DNA of 64,000 bases from Datisca glomerata (lineage: Eukaryota > Streptophyta > Magnoliopsida > Cucurbitales > Datiscaceae). Shown here one piece after another: positions 35,215-47,320 of this stretch (its first letter is position 1; the number at the start of each line of letters is the position of its first letter). Under the pieces are notes generated by a model. That model saw only the letters and a list, made by a program, of their open reading frames with translations. It searched no databases and had not been told where the DNA came from. The DNA is taken from positions 62,001 to 126,000 of the forward strand of contig QANY01003900.1 in assembly GCA_003255025.1 (NCBI GenBank). The letters run 5' to 3'. The translations under genes and the position numbers were made by a program.

Positions 35215-37511
35215 CAGTGGCTATTTTGATATTTTTTTATACTTGTGATCATTTTTTACGATTTTTTAATGATGACCTATTTTTGAACAATACTATTATT
35301 GTAACCAGACTATTTTAAATAAAGAATAAAAAAAATAGCCTTAAGTATATAAAAAATCAAAATTAGCCACTTTAAGTGCCGCGCACTCCTCGATTTTTTT
35401 ATGTGAAACAATAAACAACGAAAAAAAGTGGTAGAGAATTACATGTTGATGGTATATATACTATATTGACACATATATACTATACAGACAATATATACTA
35501 TATTGACATATGTTTTTTTACAAAATGTACTGTCTTTTAAAGTGTGAAGAAAAGTGTGTGCATATATATTTACAGAATGTATTTAACTAGTATATTTTAC
35601 ATTATTTAGGTTTTGTGATGATATGAATGTTTGATGGTATATTTTTTTTATTATTTATTGTATGTAACATAATATATTCTGTAATAAATATAACATCATG
35701 ATCCTTTCTTAAAACCTTAAATTTCATGAATGTAAAATTAACACAAACACACTTACAATCTCACTTACACACATGTTCTTTAATACATGACTATTTTAAT
35801 GGTATTATGTAGAGTGATAGTGATAAATGAGTGGGTAGCTAGATCTATAATCAACTAAAATGTTAGTTGATTAATAAAATTAATTAATTAATTTAATTAA
35901 TTAAAATAATATTTAATCAAGTACTAATTTTTTTGTTGGAGAAAATGAGGAAGAGGGGATGAATTTGTGATCTAGGTGAAGGAGAGTGGGTTCAGTGGGA
36001 GAGGGAANCTGGGATATGGGAAGTTGGAGAGGGGAAGGAGGAGCTGGGTGGCAGCGGATTGGGCATGGAGAACGCGGGTTTGGGAGTATAGTGGATATTT
36101 TTTTACTTAAAATAAGGGAAAAAAGCCATTTTCTCAGCTTAAATTATAAAAATGACAAAAAAGCTCTCTATGCAAAATGACCGAAATGACTGAAGTGAAT
36201 AGTTTATTTATCAAAATTACACAGTTGTAAAAAGTATATTTACATTATTTCGGCCATGTTTACAAAAAAGTTTTGTACCCATTTTTACAGTTTGAATTGA
36301 AAAGTTGTTAATTTTTACGGTTCTCCCTTTTTTATTTATGTTTATTATTGGGCTATTATTTATTTTTTGGCTCATTTAGGGAAATAAGCCATTTTTGAAA
36401 ATTAAGTAAGATAATGACAAAAAAAAGTTGTAAAGAATGACCTTTTTTTGTAACTGTAATTTTTTTATAAAACTAAAAAATATTATGTACAAGGGTATTG
36501 TGGTATACAATGAAATATATTTATACACCATAATATAGCTTAATATACCATTATTATATCGTAATATATTTTTAATATATTTTTATTTACCAACTATGAT
36601 ATACTATGGTATATTTTAATATATCATCAATATATCGTAATATATATAATATATTTTTATATATAATTTATGATGATCATTCATCAAACTAGTATCATAC
36701 TCTTTCCCACACCTAAATTTGTGTCCTCTTCTTTCGTCTTCTTCTTTTTCTCCTTCTTATCGAATTATTCAAAAATTGTTAAGCTACAATTACTAATTTT
36801 GTTCTCTTAACCTCTGCTATCAAACACCCAATTCATAGATCTTTACAATACGAACTATTTCGGTTTCGTTGCAGAATTTGTCTCTGCCCAAGCTTCTTGA
36901 CTACTTCCCATTTCTATAAGACGAGAAGCCCAAAATATTTCACGCGCTCCTGCTCGGCTCGCACGCTGTAACAGGTGCACGCCACACAGCGTCGGGCATC
37001 GCCACCACAACAGTCGTCGGATCGTAGCTGAAAATTGAAGCGTCGGGTTTAGGCCCTCGGATCCTATCGCCCTGGCCTCTTGTTCTCCTCATTACTTCTC
37101 CTCTGAGAAAAGTCAGAGGGAGAATGAATTTTTTTGTAGGAAGTTGTGAGAGAGGTGGGAAGAGAGAGGGAGGGAGAAAGATGTGGGTGTTCTACCTGAT
37201 CTCGTTGCCTCTCACGCTGGGTATAGTGATCATCAGTATTTTTGGCGATTTGTGCTAATAATTTTTTTTGTCATTTTTTAAAACAGTAAAAAAAAGCATA
37301 TATACCTAATTTCCCCTTATTTTTTATAAAAAGAATTGTCGATTCTGATTAAAGCCCAAAGAATAAGGAAGTCCATGTCACCTCCAATAGGAGGGATGGC
37401 GCAACAAAAATATGTAGTATAGTATATTTTTATGTAACGATCATGAATGGATCATGCTGAAAAAATTATAAAAGATAATCACAAGTATAAAAAAAATAAA
37501 AAATAGTCATT
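35215..37511. repeat. Outer inverted repeat pair with nested elements
   Basis: The left arm 35215-35258 (GTGGCTATTTTGATA, then TTTTTTTATACTTGTGAT) is matched by the complement of 37468-37511 at about 37 of 44 bases. The 2.2 kb between contains further inverted repeats, an ambiguous base at 36007 and an AT palindrome at about 35878-35910. This suggests a non-autonomous terminal-inverted-repeat transposon containing another. Confidence 0.5.
36377..37316. mobile_element. Inner inverted-repeat element, about 940 bp, with GC-rich filler
   Basis: The left edge 36377-36424 (AGGGAAATAAGCC, later ATAATGACAAAAAA) and the complement of 37262-37316 (GGGGAAATTAGG, later AATGACAAAAAA) form imperfect terminal repeats of about 50 bp, as in MULE-type elements. 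Inside, 36480-36665 is a run of TATAATATACCATT-like words, and 36690-37230 is far richer in GC (pyrimidine tracts, CACGCCACACAGCGTCGGGC), unlike its surroundings. No frame in the filler is convincing. A third left-edge-like motif lies at about 36112-36160. Confidence 0.5.
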
Positions 37512-38135
37512 TCATACTCTTAAAAAAAATCATGTGACCAAAAATAATTTCTATGCCAGCCCGCGGAAACAGCTCCAGCCGTCAATTGCTTATTAATATT
37601 TATCGTATATATAGAGTATACTGCAGGGTATATTAATATATATCATATATATTATATAAATTTTATGAAAATTACACTTAATTTTATTGGATGTGAGGGT
37701 CTCATTTATTGGTGCTGAAATTTTCTTTTTAGAATTGGAGCGGCTATTTTATATTTTTCTTTCACGTTTGACTATTTTTTTCCTTAAAGTAACCTAATAT
37801 TGATGTTCTCCCTATAATTTTATTGAGATCCCTTTTGTACCGACAATTTTCAAGTTCATTGTATTGAATAGACTATATATTCAAATTTCATGTTTGAAGT
37901 TTTTCTTAAAAATTTTCACTAGCCCCGCTATAGTTATACGTGACCAATAAAGTAACTAGATGTCACTGAGAAAATAATTAGTATGAATATCAACTTTCAA
38001 ACAAAATCAAATCTAATTAGAATTTATAGTATTTTATCATGTGTCCTACTTACCGTTGTGACATTATTGTAGTAAGATAATATTACATTAACTTTTAAGT
38101 GTCTGGACCGCGTTAGATGATAGATAAAAAGAACT
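37512..38135. other. Unassigned AT-rich DNA
   Basis: Contains scattered GGCTATTTT-type words related to the inverted repeats at 35.2-37.5 kb, but no gene. Confidence 0.4.
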
Positions 38136-38139
38136 CGTG

Positions 38140-38510
38140 AGGCATAGTTCGTACAAAAGCCGCGAAGAAAGTCTTAACTTTACTATGTTAGGCATATGAC
38201 AAAGTCGTGTATATGACTAAAGCCATGAAGAAAGTCTCAACTTTACTTAGTTAGGCATCCAGTCATCCCGCGTGTAGGTCCAAAGCCGTGAAAAAAGTCC
38301 CAAATTTACTATATTAGGCATAAGGCCGTATGTATGACCAAAGTCGCGAAGAAAGTCCTAACTTTACTACGTTAGACGTATGAACAAGCCACATGTATGG
38401 ACAAAGCTGTAAAGAAATTCTTAACTTTACTATGTTAGGCATATGACCAATGCAGCGAGAAAGTCACAACTTTAATATGTTAGACACATGACCAATCACG
38501 CATACGATTA
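38140..38510. repeat. Minisatellite, about 60-bp unit, six diverged copies
   Basis: The words AAAGCCGCGAAGAAAGTC and AACTTTACTATGTTAGGCATATGACCAA recur at roughly 38155, 38220, 38283, 38341, 38403 and 38450. Copies differ at many positions; the last is shortened. Confidence 0.88.
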
Positions 38511-39341
38511 AGACACGATAAATCAACGGACATAGGAACCAGGCTTCTAAGCCTCGAACAAAAACACCTGGTAACCAAGTCCTCACTAAGACTTAACTAC
38601 TTAAGTTCAAGATGAGTCATAAACTCTAGATAAAAAAACACTAGGCACAATCTTACGTTAATGTCCGATTACCATAACTATTCATATGCTCTTGGCTGAA
38701 ATTGAAAACAGAACATTGAGCGAATGACTTAGGCACCCAAGTTCTCAAGAAACTTCTTATGATTTTTCTATAGTGTAAAGTGTACACTATCATCGTAAAA
38801 TAATTATATTTTTATTAAAAATAGAGTATTGTCCACATGATTGATTGATATTAACTAAACCTTAATTCTAATTGAGAATGACGAAAAAATGAGAGTTTTA
38901 TTTAAACAAAAATTTTAATTAAACTAAAATGATAAATATTTGATATATATAAAAGAATTCAAATTTGAATAGATAAAAAATATAGGAATTCTGATTTTAC
39001 CAAACCAAACATTCTCAAAATTTTAAATCTCAATCAATCAATATTTATCAAATTACTGACAACGAATTTTTCTAATATAATGATCAATCTTTCTCAAGCA
39101 TTGATAACAATGAATCAAGAATACTAATCTCACATCTCTGTCAAGATTAAATAAGTTGAAACTCAATAAGCACATTAAATTATAATTACTACACTAGATC
39201 TATAATTATCTCTAAATTATGAAATTCTAATGATATTATAAACAACGAGTAAATTAATTATCACTTTTCGGTCTCAGAATTAAATCTAAAATTATGCAAT
39301 AGTTGGTTAGACGATCACAAGCATTTAGAACGAATTATAAC
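38511..39341. other. Unassigned AT-rich DNA
   Basis: No gene or element recognised before the gypsy LTR. Confidence 0.45.
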
Positions 39342-42321
39342 TGTAATACCCCAACCCAACGTAAAGGAGCATTTTTATAAACTTGATTTAAAAGATAATG
39401 TGATTTTAAAAATTGATTTAAAAAAAATATTTGTAATTTTTGTAAAACTATTTTAATTAGGTAAGATTTATTTTAGATTTTAAAAGGGTTTTAGTATATA
39501 GTTTTAAAACCCACTCACACCTATATGGTACACCCAAAGCCAACCCTAACCTTATTTTTTTTATTTTATTCAGCAATTGTCTCTCCTTTTTAAAACACTC
39601 ACTCACACCATATAAATATTACACCCAAGGTAACCTCCATCATCCCACACTTCTAATTCATGAACCCCATCCCCTGTAACTGTTTCTCTCTAAAACAACC
39701 ACCACCTTTTCTCTTCTTGGTTTTCTCCCTCTCTCAAACGTTTTCCAGTAAGTTTTGCCTCTTCTTCTTCCTCTTCGTCACCTCTCCATAGTTGGTCTTC
39801 TCTGGTAAACCATTTTCTTCTTTCTCCATCATTGTTTTTCTCTATTTTTCAATTCGAATTTTCTATTTCAAAGTTATATGTATAATTATCCAAATCTGAA
39901 TTTTTGCTCTCTAATTTCCAGCAAATTACATTCTTGTTCGTCTTTGCTTTGTTCAATTATTCTTGCATCGTCGTCATCCATCGATTCCGATAAGGCATTT
40001 CATTTTCTTCCTCTCGTCATCGTCATTTCTCCTCTGTTTCTCTCAGTTTATTTGTCCTCTCATTAAAATCATCCCTAATTTTCCTTTGTTTATCTATTTT
40101 CTTTCATTTGGGCAGCCTTCCATCGTCGTCTTCATCGTTGATAAGCTTAATTTTACTGCTTTGTTTCTTTCTTTCCTTGTTCGTCGTCCTCTGTTTTTGT
40201 CTGTAACTGGGTCTTACGAACTAGTGTTTTTTGACCCGGTCTGACCCCTACAACCGGTCCGAACTAGTTCAACTGAACCAGACCGGTTCAATCGGGACTG
40301 GACCAAACTGGTTTGATTAGACCGAGTCGAACTGGTTCAGCTTGACAGACTGAACTAGTTCAACCAAACCAGGTCGGTCGACCCGGTATTGAACTGAACC
40401 AGCTCAACTTTGAACCCAAATGTTCTACTTTGAGCCAGACCAACCCGAACTCTTTGACTCAAGATCCTTCAGTTACCTTTCTGACCTGAAACTATGTTTT
40501 TCAGTCTCACTCAGACCTTTTACACTATTTTAATTAGATCTCTATATTTATACGAATTTAAAAAAATGTTTATTTAATATTAATTTATTTCCAAACAACC
40601 TTATGATTATAGTATTATATGAATATTTTATGATCTCAGATCCTTAGATTTCAGGTCATTAGTTATTGTATTTAATTTGTGGCAATCCATATAAATAAAT
40701 TTACATCGTAATGTGATCCATGTGTGATAAATGTAAGATGTGTTATTCTCATTAATTTTAATTGTCTGTAAGCATGTTAGTTTATGTATATATTTTGTGT
40801 AAGTGAACTTATATTATAATATGATCTATGTGTGATAAATGTATATGTTTTGTGTAAATGAATTTACATCGTAATGTGATCCACGTGTAATAAATGTAAG
40901 ATGTGTTATTCTCATCAGTTTCAATTGTCTGTAAACTTGTTATGTTCATATATATGTTTTGTGTAAGTGAACTTACATAGTGATTAGACTCCGATATTAT
41001 AATTGTATCATGTATTTATATTTAATATTTGTTCAATTGTTTTTCTTTAATGTTTATATTCATGAACTTTTTGATAATTATTTACTATTTAGTTATTAAT
41101 CTGATTATCATGAGATAAATATCTGGGTATGTCTGATTATATGTTAGTATGTTATCATGTCTGATTCTGTTACATGTATCATTATACATTATATGTTTAC
41201 TTGTAAACCATATGATTAATTGTTATCAAGTATTGAATATTTTGAATTATGTAACTAAATTAAATCAAATGGTAATTATGCAAGATATGAATTTAAGCAC
41301 AAGCCTTAGTTATTAAGAAATCAGGTTGTTCTTGTTTTGTTTTGTTATACAAATCGGGTGTCATCTGTTCATATTTTGGTCACACATGAGGTGTCATATG
41401 TTCATGTTTTGGTCACATATTGAGTGTCATATGGAAATATTTTCTGTCACTCATGAGATATCATCTGTTCACATTTTCCGTCACCTATGAGTGCCATCTG
41501 TTTCATCGTCCAATCTGTGTCATCTGTTTTCGTCGCCCATTGTGCGTCATCAGTTTCATCATCCAATTCGTCATGTTACATTTCAGTTAAGGTGTGAACA
41601 GTTCTAATTAGGTTGTTAATTAGGAAAAATGCCAAGATAAGATATGAATACGTTTGTTATATGATTCTATTTGAGACACGTGTTATCTACATGCTATGAT
41701 ATATATCAAGTATGTTACGTTATTTCATTTATGATATATGTCAAGTTCAGTTATGTTATGTCATGATTGCATTTGTGACGTGTGGATGCATGTTATTATG
41801 TGAGTTTGTTTACTGAGTATTTTAAAATACTCTTTCCCCCACAGTTGTTTACAATGTAGGTGGTAATGGCGAGCAATATGAGCGGAAGACTGTCATAACC
41901 AGCTGAATCAATATAAATGAATTTATGATTTTCAGTTTATGATTTACTTTAAGACTTGGGAAAACGTTTCAATTAAATTCAATTATTTAAGTAGTTTATT
42001 TTGCGTTATGTATTTTTATGAATTAGAAGGTGTGGAAATTTCATGAATTATGGATTTCATGTTTGACTTATTTCAAAGATTAACTCGATTTTATCGAGGT
42101 TTCTTTAATCATGCAATTAAGATGTTTTATCGCTTCCGCTAATAATAAATATTTCGATCATGGATAAGTTTAATGCTTCCGCTATTTAAAATCAAGGTTT
42201 TTCTATCATTGACAGATTTTCACTTTGGGAATTTTCTCAAAATTAGAGTTTGTTTCAAATTGGGTATTTTATAATTGTAAAATTACATGTATGCTTAATT
42301 ATCGGGGATCGGGGCGTTACA
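39342..42321 (+). repeat. Ty3/gypsy 5' LTR, 2980 bp
   Basis: Starts TGTAATACCCC, ends GGGGCGTTACA, and is followed at once by a primer-binding site, so the LTR ends are well fixed. The TGTAATACCCC...GTTACA pattern is typical of Tekay/Del-type chromovirus LTRs. A TATAAATA box lies at about 39610. Internal low-order repeats are at 40215-40430, 40690-40975 and 41350-41570. Short frames at 39878-40244 lie inside the LTR and are not genes. No 3' LTR occurs in the window. Confidence 0.85.
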
Positions 42322-42324
42322 GTT

Positions 42325-42338
42325 TTGGTATCATAGCA
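42325..42338 (+). other. Gypsy primer-binding site
   Basis: TTGGTATCATAGCA four bases after the LTR end, the tRNA-Met-type site. Confidence 0.85.
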
Positions 42339-42563
42339 AAAGTTTTAGATTTTGTAGACTCTTTTTAGTGAAAAATATGGCATCCCGCTCACTTTGCCCC
42401 TCCCTCATCTTACAAGTTAGGTAAGCATGATATGTGTGTTTTAATTATTGATTCAGTATGATGTGCTTTAGTTTCATTATGACATGTTTGATTACATTTA
42501 CGTTTTAATTACTCGATAATATTAGACTTTTGCTAAGTCTTGACTTTTGTGGGTAGCTGAGTA

Positions 42564-43236
42564 ATGGCTCCCCCTATGAGAAATAACAATTACGCACCGT
42601 TCGATCCTGCTGGGAACCCTCTGGCAACCATGATCAAAATGTTTCAAGAATTTTTGGAGTTGTTGAGGCAGACAGTGACGGCTTGCCCAGCTCAACAACA
42701 ACGCAACCGCAACAGACGACAGCGGTTGACATGCAGTTGATCTATAAATTCAGGAGGCTGAACCCGCTTGAATTGACTGTCACTCATCTGACCCATTGTT
42801 AGATGATGATTGGATTGTGAGATTGGAGCATATCTTCCTGTTTATGATGTGTTCTGAGATTTAAATGGTTATTTGAGCAAGTTTTATGCTGAGGTGAGAA
42901 GCTTGAAAAAAGTGGGAGCTCACACAAAGAGCTCATGATGTAGTGCATAATCCAGTGACTTGGGATCGATTTTAGAAGCTGTTCTTTGAGAAGTATTTTC
43001 CGATCACCGTTAGGACAAGTAAGGAGGTCAAATTTCTTAGGATGGTGCAAGCTAATACGACTGTTGCTGATTATGAAAGGAAGTTCGAGGAATTATCTCG
43101 CTACGCCACGCACTACGTTGATAGCAAGATCAAGAAGGCTCAGACATTTGAAAGGGGACTTCGTCCAAAGATAAAGAGTTCCGTGTCACTCCACAAGCAT
43201 ACCACGTACGCAGCTGTGGTTGAAGCAGCTCAATAA
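42564..43236 (+). pseudogene. gag: Gypsy gag, frameshifted and truncated
   Basis: The N-terminus reads MAPPMRNNNYAPFDPAGNPL, then loses frame. Later pieces are YKFRRLNPLE, DDWIVRLEHIF, then FEKYFPITVRTSKEVKFLRM and VADYERKFEELSRYATHYVD (43060s), and FERGLRPKIKSSVSLHKHTT, the Retrotrans_gag capsid pattern of plant chromoviruses. The frame ends at 43236. No zinc knuckle, protease or pol follows, so the element was cut here or deleted. Confidence 0.88.
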
Positions 43237-44515
43237 ATGAAAAAAAAAATGAAGGCAGATGCCCGAGTGGAAGAGAAAAAAATAGCTTACAGCTTCAAAA
43301 TTTAATATCTTAGTTGAAATTTTGACATTTTCGTTTACCATATTTTAAGTTTGTGTTTTAATAGAGTGCTGACGGTTCAACTCAGTTCGGTTTTTTTCTA
43401 AAAACAAAATTGAACCAAAGTTGGGTTCGACAATAGCGTTGAATTGAACCAAACGGAAATAAAAGTTTTGGTTCTACTTAAAGTTGGAAAAAAAGAAAAA
43501 AATACTTTCTTAAAATTGCAACATAAAATTACTAAAAAATTAATAGGTTCAGTTCGGTTTTATGTGAAATTATGTAATAAAAATAAATAATAATAGAAAA
43601 ATAAAAATTCAGCAAGAGTTCGATTTAGTTTAATGGGTACGGTAAAAAACTGTTCATTCCTAAGTTTTAATATTCCCGTATGTTTATTTTCTTGATATTA
43701 ATATCAGTGTTCTTTTTAATATTTATAATTTAAGATGTTAAAATATGTTTGCATTAAATAACTATACAAGCATCTAAATTTGGGGTTTTCAATTCATCTA
43801 AGTAAATTATGGTAATACAATATTTAAACTCAATTATGGTTTTGCTTTTTTATTTGTTTACGTTCTTTAGAATGGGTTATGACATATTCCAATAAGTTTT
43901 TGCCGTTTTTGTTGCTAAGTTCCTCTCGATGTCAATATATATTTCTAAACACAATTTTTGTTTGTTATTTTCTTTCACCAATCTATAAGGGTATCAATTA
44001 AGCGAATTACAATTACTATTGCATTTATGACGCATTTACTTAATTCTTATGAAAATAGATTCTATATAAAGAAAATTATCATTCTCATTATTTAATATGA
44101 TTTTAAAATTTAATTCTAAGTATGTCCAATAACTTTAGAATTCATTCTTTTAATTTCATGAGATGAGATTCTTAACATAGGTGGTAATATGATTTCATAT
44201 TTTTTATTCATTTGGGATTGAATTATGACAGTCCATTATGCCCTCGAAATAACTAATTACAAAAAATAATACTTATTTTCCTTGAAAGACATTTTAGTAA
44301 TGTCATATATTTTGATTCTGATTCCTTCATTTATTTCACAAACAATTATTCTTATTCCTAATAATCTCATTTCTGATTCCTAACAGTTAATAAGCACATA
44401 AATCTGATTCTAGATTTTAGTTCCTGGTCATTACATTCTTAATCTGATTCTTAAGGAAGCAAATTTCAAATTTCATCCGATTCCAAATACAAGTAAGCAT
44501 GCCGTTAGAGAATAA
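43237..44515. other. Unassigned AT-rich DNA, possible MITE at about 43990-44505
   Basis: 43370-43640 contains scattered GGTTCAGTTCGGTTT-type words. 43990-44505 ends AAGTAAGCATGCCGTT, like the edge of a plant hAT-type MITE, and is non-coding, but I cannot match a left end with confidence. Confidence 0.35.
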
Positions 44516-44605
44516 GAATTTTATTGGACCCAGAAAATAAAATATTTACTTTATAAGTTAGGGTATCTTCGTATATTTATGAATTTTATTGGACCCAGAA
44601 ATTAG

Positions 44606-44773
44606 ATGTTGGAAAAATCTTTTAGCTCTTCTAATATCAATAGGTTGATTGTTTCGCTCTTTATCTTCCAAAAAGGAAAAAAGATCTTTGGGAGTTGTTT
44701 CTTGGATCCAAAAGAGACTACTTGGATTCTCCTAATAACTAAAAAATGTATCATGCCTGGATCTAACCGCTAA
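44606..44773 (+). pseudogene. ycf2: Plastid ycf2 fragment (N-terminal region)
   Basis: Translates without interruption to 55 codons: [18 protein letters not shown], then [18 protein letters not shown], then [12 protein letters not shown] and a stop. I recognise the plastid Ycf2 segment that runs from roughly residue 125 to 180. The first ATG is not a real start. Confidence 0.88.
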
Positions 44774-44774
44774 C

Positions 44775-45125
44775 ATTAGGAAATCGAATAATCAAGAATC
44801 CCAACTAATTGACCAAGCCAGTAAAGTTGCTAAAGTTGAGATAAAACTCATCAATAAAATGGGTCCTATGGAAAGTCCATCTATTCCCAATCTCCAATAA
44901 AAAAATCGACTCATTTTATAATCTTCTGTCAATTGGATTAATGGTTCATTTAATTTGAAATAATAACAAAATACATAGGTTGTTAATAGGAGTTCAATTA
45001 CACATATACAAATAGCATACCATCTAATTACCTTATTTCCTCTATGAGGGAGAAAGAAATTAAGGAGCCCACAAACATCGGCAAAACTACAAATATTGTT
45101 AACCAAGAAAAATTATTCGAAGTAA
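44775..45125 (-). pseudogene. ndhD: Plastid ndhD 5' fragment
   Basis: The minus-strand frame from 45106 reads [43 protein letters not shown], then [17 protein letters not shown]. This is the N-terminal region of plastid NADH dehydrogenase-like subunit 4 (about residues 15-95). A stop follows at 44792, though ndhD-like LFDFLMLA continues to about 44775. The rest of the gene is missing. Confidence 0.92.
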
Positions 45126-45254
45126 AAATAAGTTACACTTGGACTTGAAAAATCTAGGTTCGAAAATAAATATATATTTATCTTTTCATTTTTAAGCACG
45201 AGTTTTTGTTGGTAAAAAGATCAAATGTATTCAAGTGGTTTTTTCTCGAACGTC

Positions 45255-45490
45255 TCAATAAGTTAGACTCATGCCTTGAGTCATTTCATGCCATAAATAA
45301 ACTCGAACACTCAAGAAATCCGTTGGATAAACATATTCACATATCTTATAACTAACATAGTCTTCTATTTTTGGAGTAGAAGTAGTTTGCTTGGCTTTAC
45401 ATCTGCCCCAATGTATTATTTCTAATATGTCGGTGAGACAACTCGAATGCATTGAGTACACCATATATATGTATCAAAATCTTTAATGAA
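45255..45490 (-). pseudogene. psaC: Plastid psaC copy, degraded
   Basis: The frame ends [19 protein letters not shown] plus stop, and contains [14 protein letters not shown] and [16 protein letters not shown], the photosystem I iron-sulfur subunit PsaC. Cysteines needed for the second 4Fe-4S cluster are lost (VGCKRCE-type motif now VSYKICE), and the start is missing. It lies 150 bp upstream of ndhD on the same strand, as in plastomes. Confidence 0.92.
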
Positions 45491-45711
45491 TGTGACATTG
45501 GATCTATAAAATTTTTAATACCATAATATTTCGATCTAGTCAATTTTGAAATGAATCATATACTTAAATACTAGATGAATCGATAATTTCTCATAGTTTT
45601 TCTAATCAATCTACTTTCAGATTGACTCATGCAATGAACCGAGATACTTTAATTTCTTACATTTTCGTAAACATGATCATACGTAATCCATGAGTTGCAC
45701 TTGTAGGTGAG

Positions 45712-46005
45712 GTTCAAATGAGGAAGATCGAACTGCCGAATCAGAAAAATGGTGTATCTGAAGAGCCCTAACAGGTTAACCTTTAAAACTGTTGTTGAAT
45801 CATAGGCGGGCAAAATACAACCTAGTGATCTGAAACATATTAGTAGCTAGAGAAAAAGAAAGCAAAAGTGATTCCCGTAGTAGGGCAAGTGAAATGAGAG
45901 CAGCCTCAACCGTGAAATGCGATTGCGAGAGAGCAATACAAGTGTCATGCTGCTAGGTGAAGCGGTAGAGAGCTACACCCTAGATGGTGAAATTTCAGTG
46001 ACCAT
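45712..46005 (+). pseudogene. rrn23: Plastid 23S rRNA 5' fragment
   Basis: The stretch AACATATTAGTAGCTAGAG, AAAGAAAGCAAAAGTGATTC, CCCGTAGTAG and GTGCTGCTAGGTGAAGCGG-like words (45830-45980) is the conserved 5' domain of plastid 23S rRNA, with C-to-T type changes and small gaps. The region equals roughly the first 350 bases of the gene. Confidence 0.9.
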
Positions 46006-46010
46006 CATTT

Positions 46011-47320
46011 CACAAAATTCTCATATAATATTATCAACTAATGAGAATAGTTCGTTATTAGAACATGATATTTGATTCACCATATACATCATTATTGTAT
46101 ATTGTTTCATATTTATAGCGCAACCCAATTCTTATTTTTCACATTTCTAATCTCTTTCCTTTTGAATCTATTGAACCTTCCATCTTTCCTTCTCCGAAAT
46201 TGAATGGGCTTCTCCTCTCTTACTTGGGTGGCCGAATCTATTTAGTCTGTGGACACCGAAATTTTCACTCAATATTAGAATTCTCTCAAGACTTTATAGT
46301 TTATTAGTGACTGTCAACACGCGTTAAAGTGATAGAACTTATCTCCGATGTAGGTTGGCGAAGACAATAGAAAGAGAAATCATTTCATATAATGAAACCC
46401 TTCCCTCCCCCAAGTGAAACCGCAGGTCATGTGAGTGTCACATGGCTGGTCAACCATTCCACCAATAGGTCCATGTCTTGGGTCAAGAGTCATTTTGTAA
46501 TTCGGCCCAATTATTCTCATGTCCCATCTTGTAGTCTGTTAAATCCATAACAAAATAAATAATAGGCTTATGTGCTTACTTGATCTTTAACAAGTCCAAT
46601 GACCATAATACATTATTGGCTCCAATAATTAATAAAATCTATCGATTAACTTTATAACCTGGTTTATTAATTGTTAATTATAATCTTCATTAAAAAATTA
46701 TAATTGCACTTCAAGAATATTTTATGTTACTTGAAGTAATTATCTTTTACTTATTATACATTATGTAATGTCTTCCATATGTAGAATACCATGCATAATT
46801 GGGTGAAGTACTATTGACCCACATTATACATATTTTGTTTTTCTTGTGTTTCAAATTCATTCTAGTGGCCAGCTTTAATGAAATCATACTTGATGGCTTA
46901 AGTAAAATGATTAAGTATCTAGTTTTCTACTGTACACACTAAGCGCTTACATTATTACACCCATATATATGGATCACACCAAGGGATGTTCTTCCCTTTC
47001 AAGAAGTGCTTATGGATTCCTTTAGAAAAATTTGAGTTCACTGTCTAGTAATTTAATAATCCAAGCTAATGAGAATATTAACTTATAGAGTCTCACTCCT
47101 ATTAGATCAAAATGTATAATTCATTAAATATGTAATCATAACTCTTTCAGAATTAAGAGCACACAGAAAATAATAGCTATGAACGATTAATCTTCTAAAA
47201 TTAAGGACAAGCAATAGATTCAGTCAAAATATACGGAATTATAACTTGGGAATGTGTAATATTCTCTTTATGGGTTTTTATCTGACCATCTTTTTATTTT
47301 TCTTTTATTTTTGTAGGTTA
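46011..47320. other. Unassigned AT-rich DNA, possibly retroelement non-coding sequence
   Basis: 46200-46500 is less AT-rich and resembles LTR-type dispersed sequence, followed by AT-rich DNA. No domain, LTR pair or gene could be supported. Confidence 0.35.

Larger units (their letters stand above)
44516..46010. mobile_element. Plastid DNA in the nucleus (NUPT), mosaic of four plastome loci
   Basis: Adjacent fragments match plastid ycf2, ndhD, psaC and the start of rrn23. psaC-ndhD keep their plastome order and strand. ycf2 and rrn23 come from the inverted repeat and are joined to this single-copy pair, so the tract was assembled from separate pieces or rearranged later. Substitutions are numerous, so the transfer is old. 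A 21-bp direct repeat (44516-44536 and 44581-44601) lies at the left edge. Confidence 0.9.

Noticed and set aside
38140..38510. Possible CRISPR-like array because of regular spacing
   Set aside because: The whole 60-bp unit repeats, without constant repeat and unique spacer parts, and this is plant nuclear DNA.
39878..40244. Two Ser/Phe-rich frames that could suggest a membrane protein
   Set aside because: They lie inside the gypsy LTR, defined by its ends and primer-binding site.
44606..45490. Functional plastid genes or plastid contamination
   Set aside because: psaC has lost cluster cysteines, ndhD is cut, ycf2 and rrn23 are fragments, and the loci are not adjacent in plastomes; the tract lies in nuclear-type repeats.
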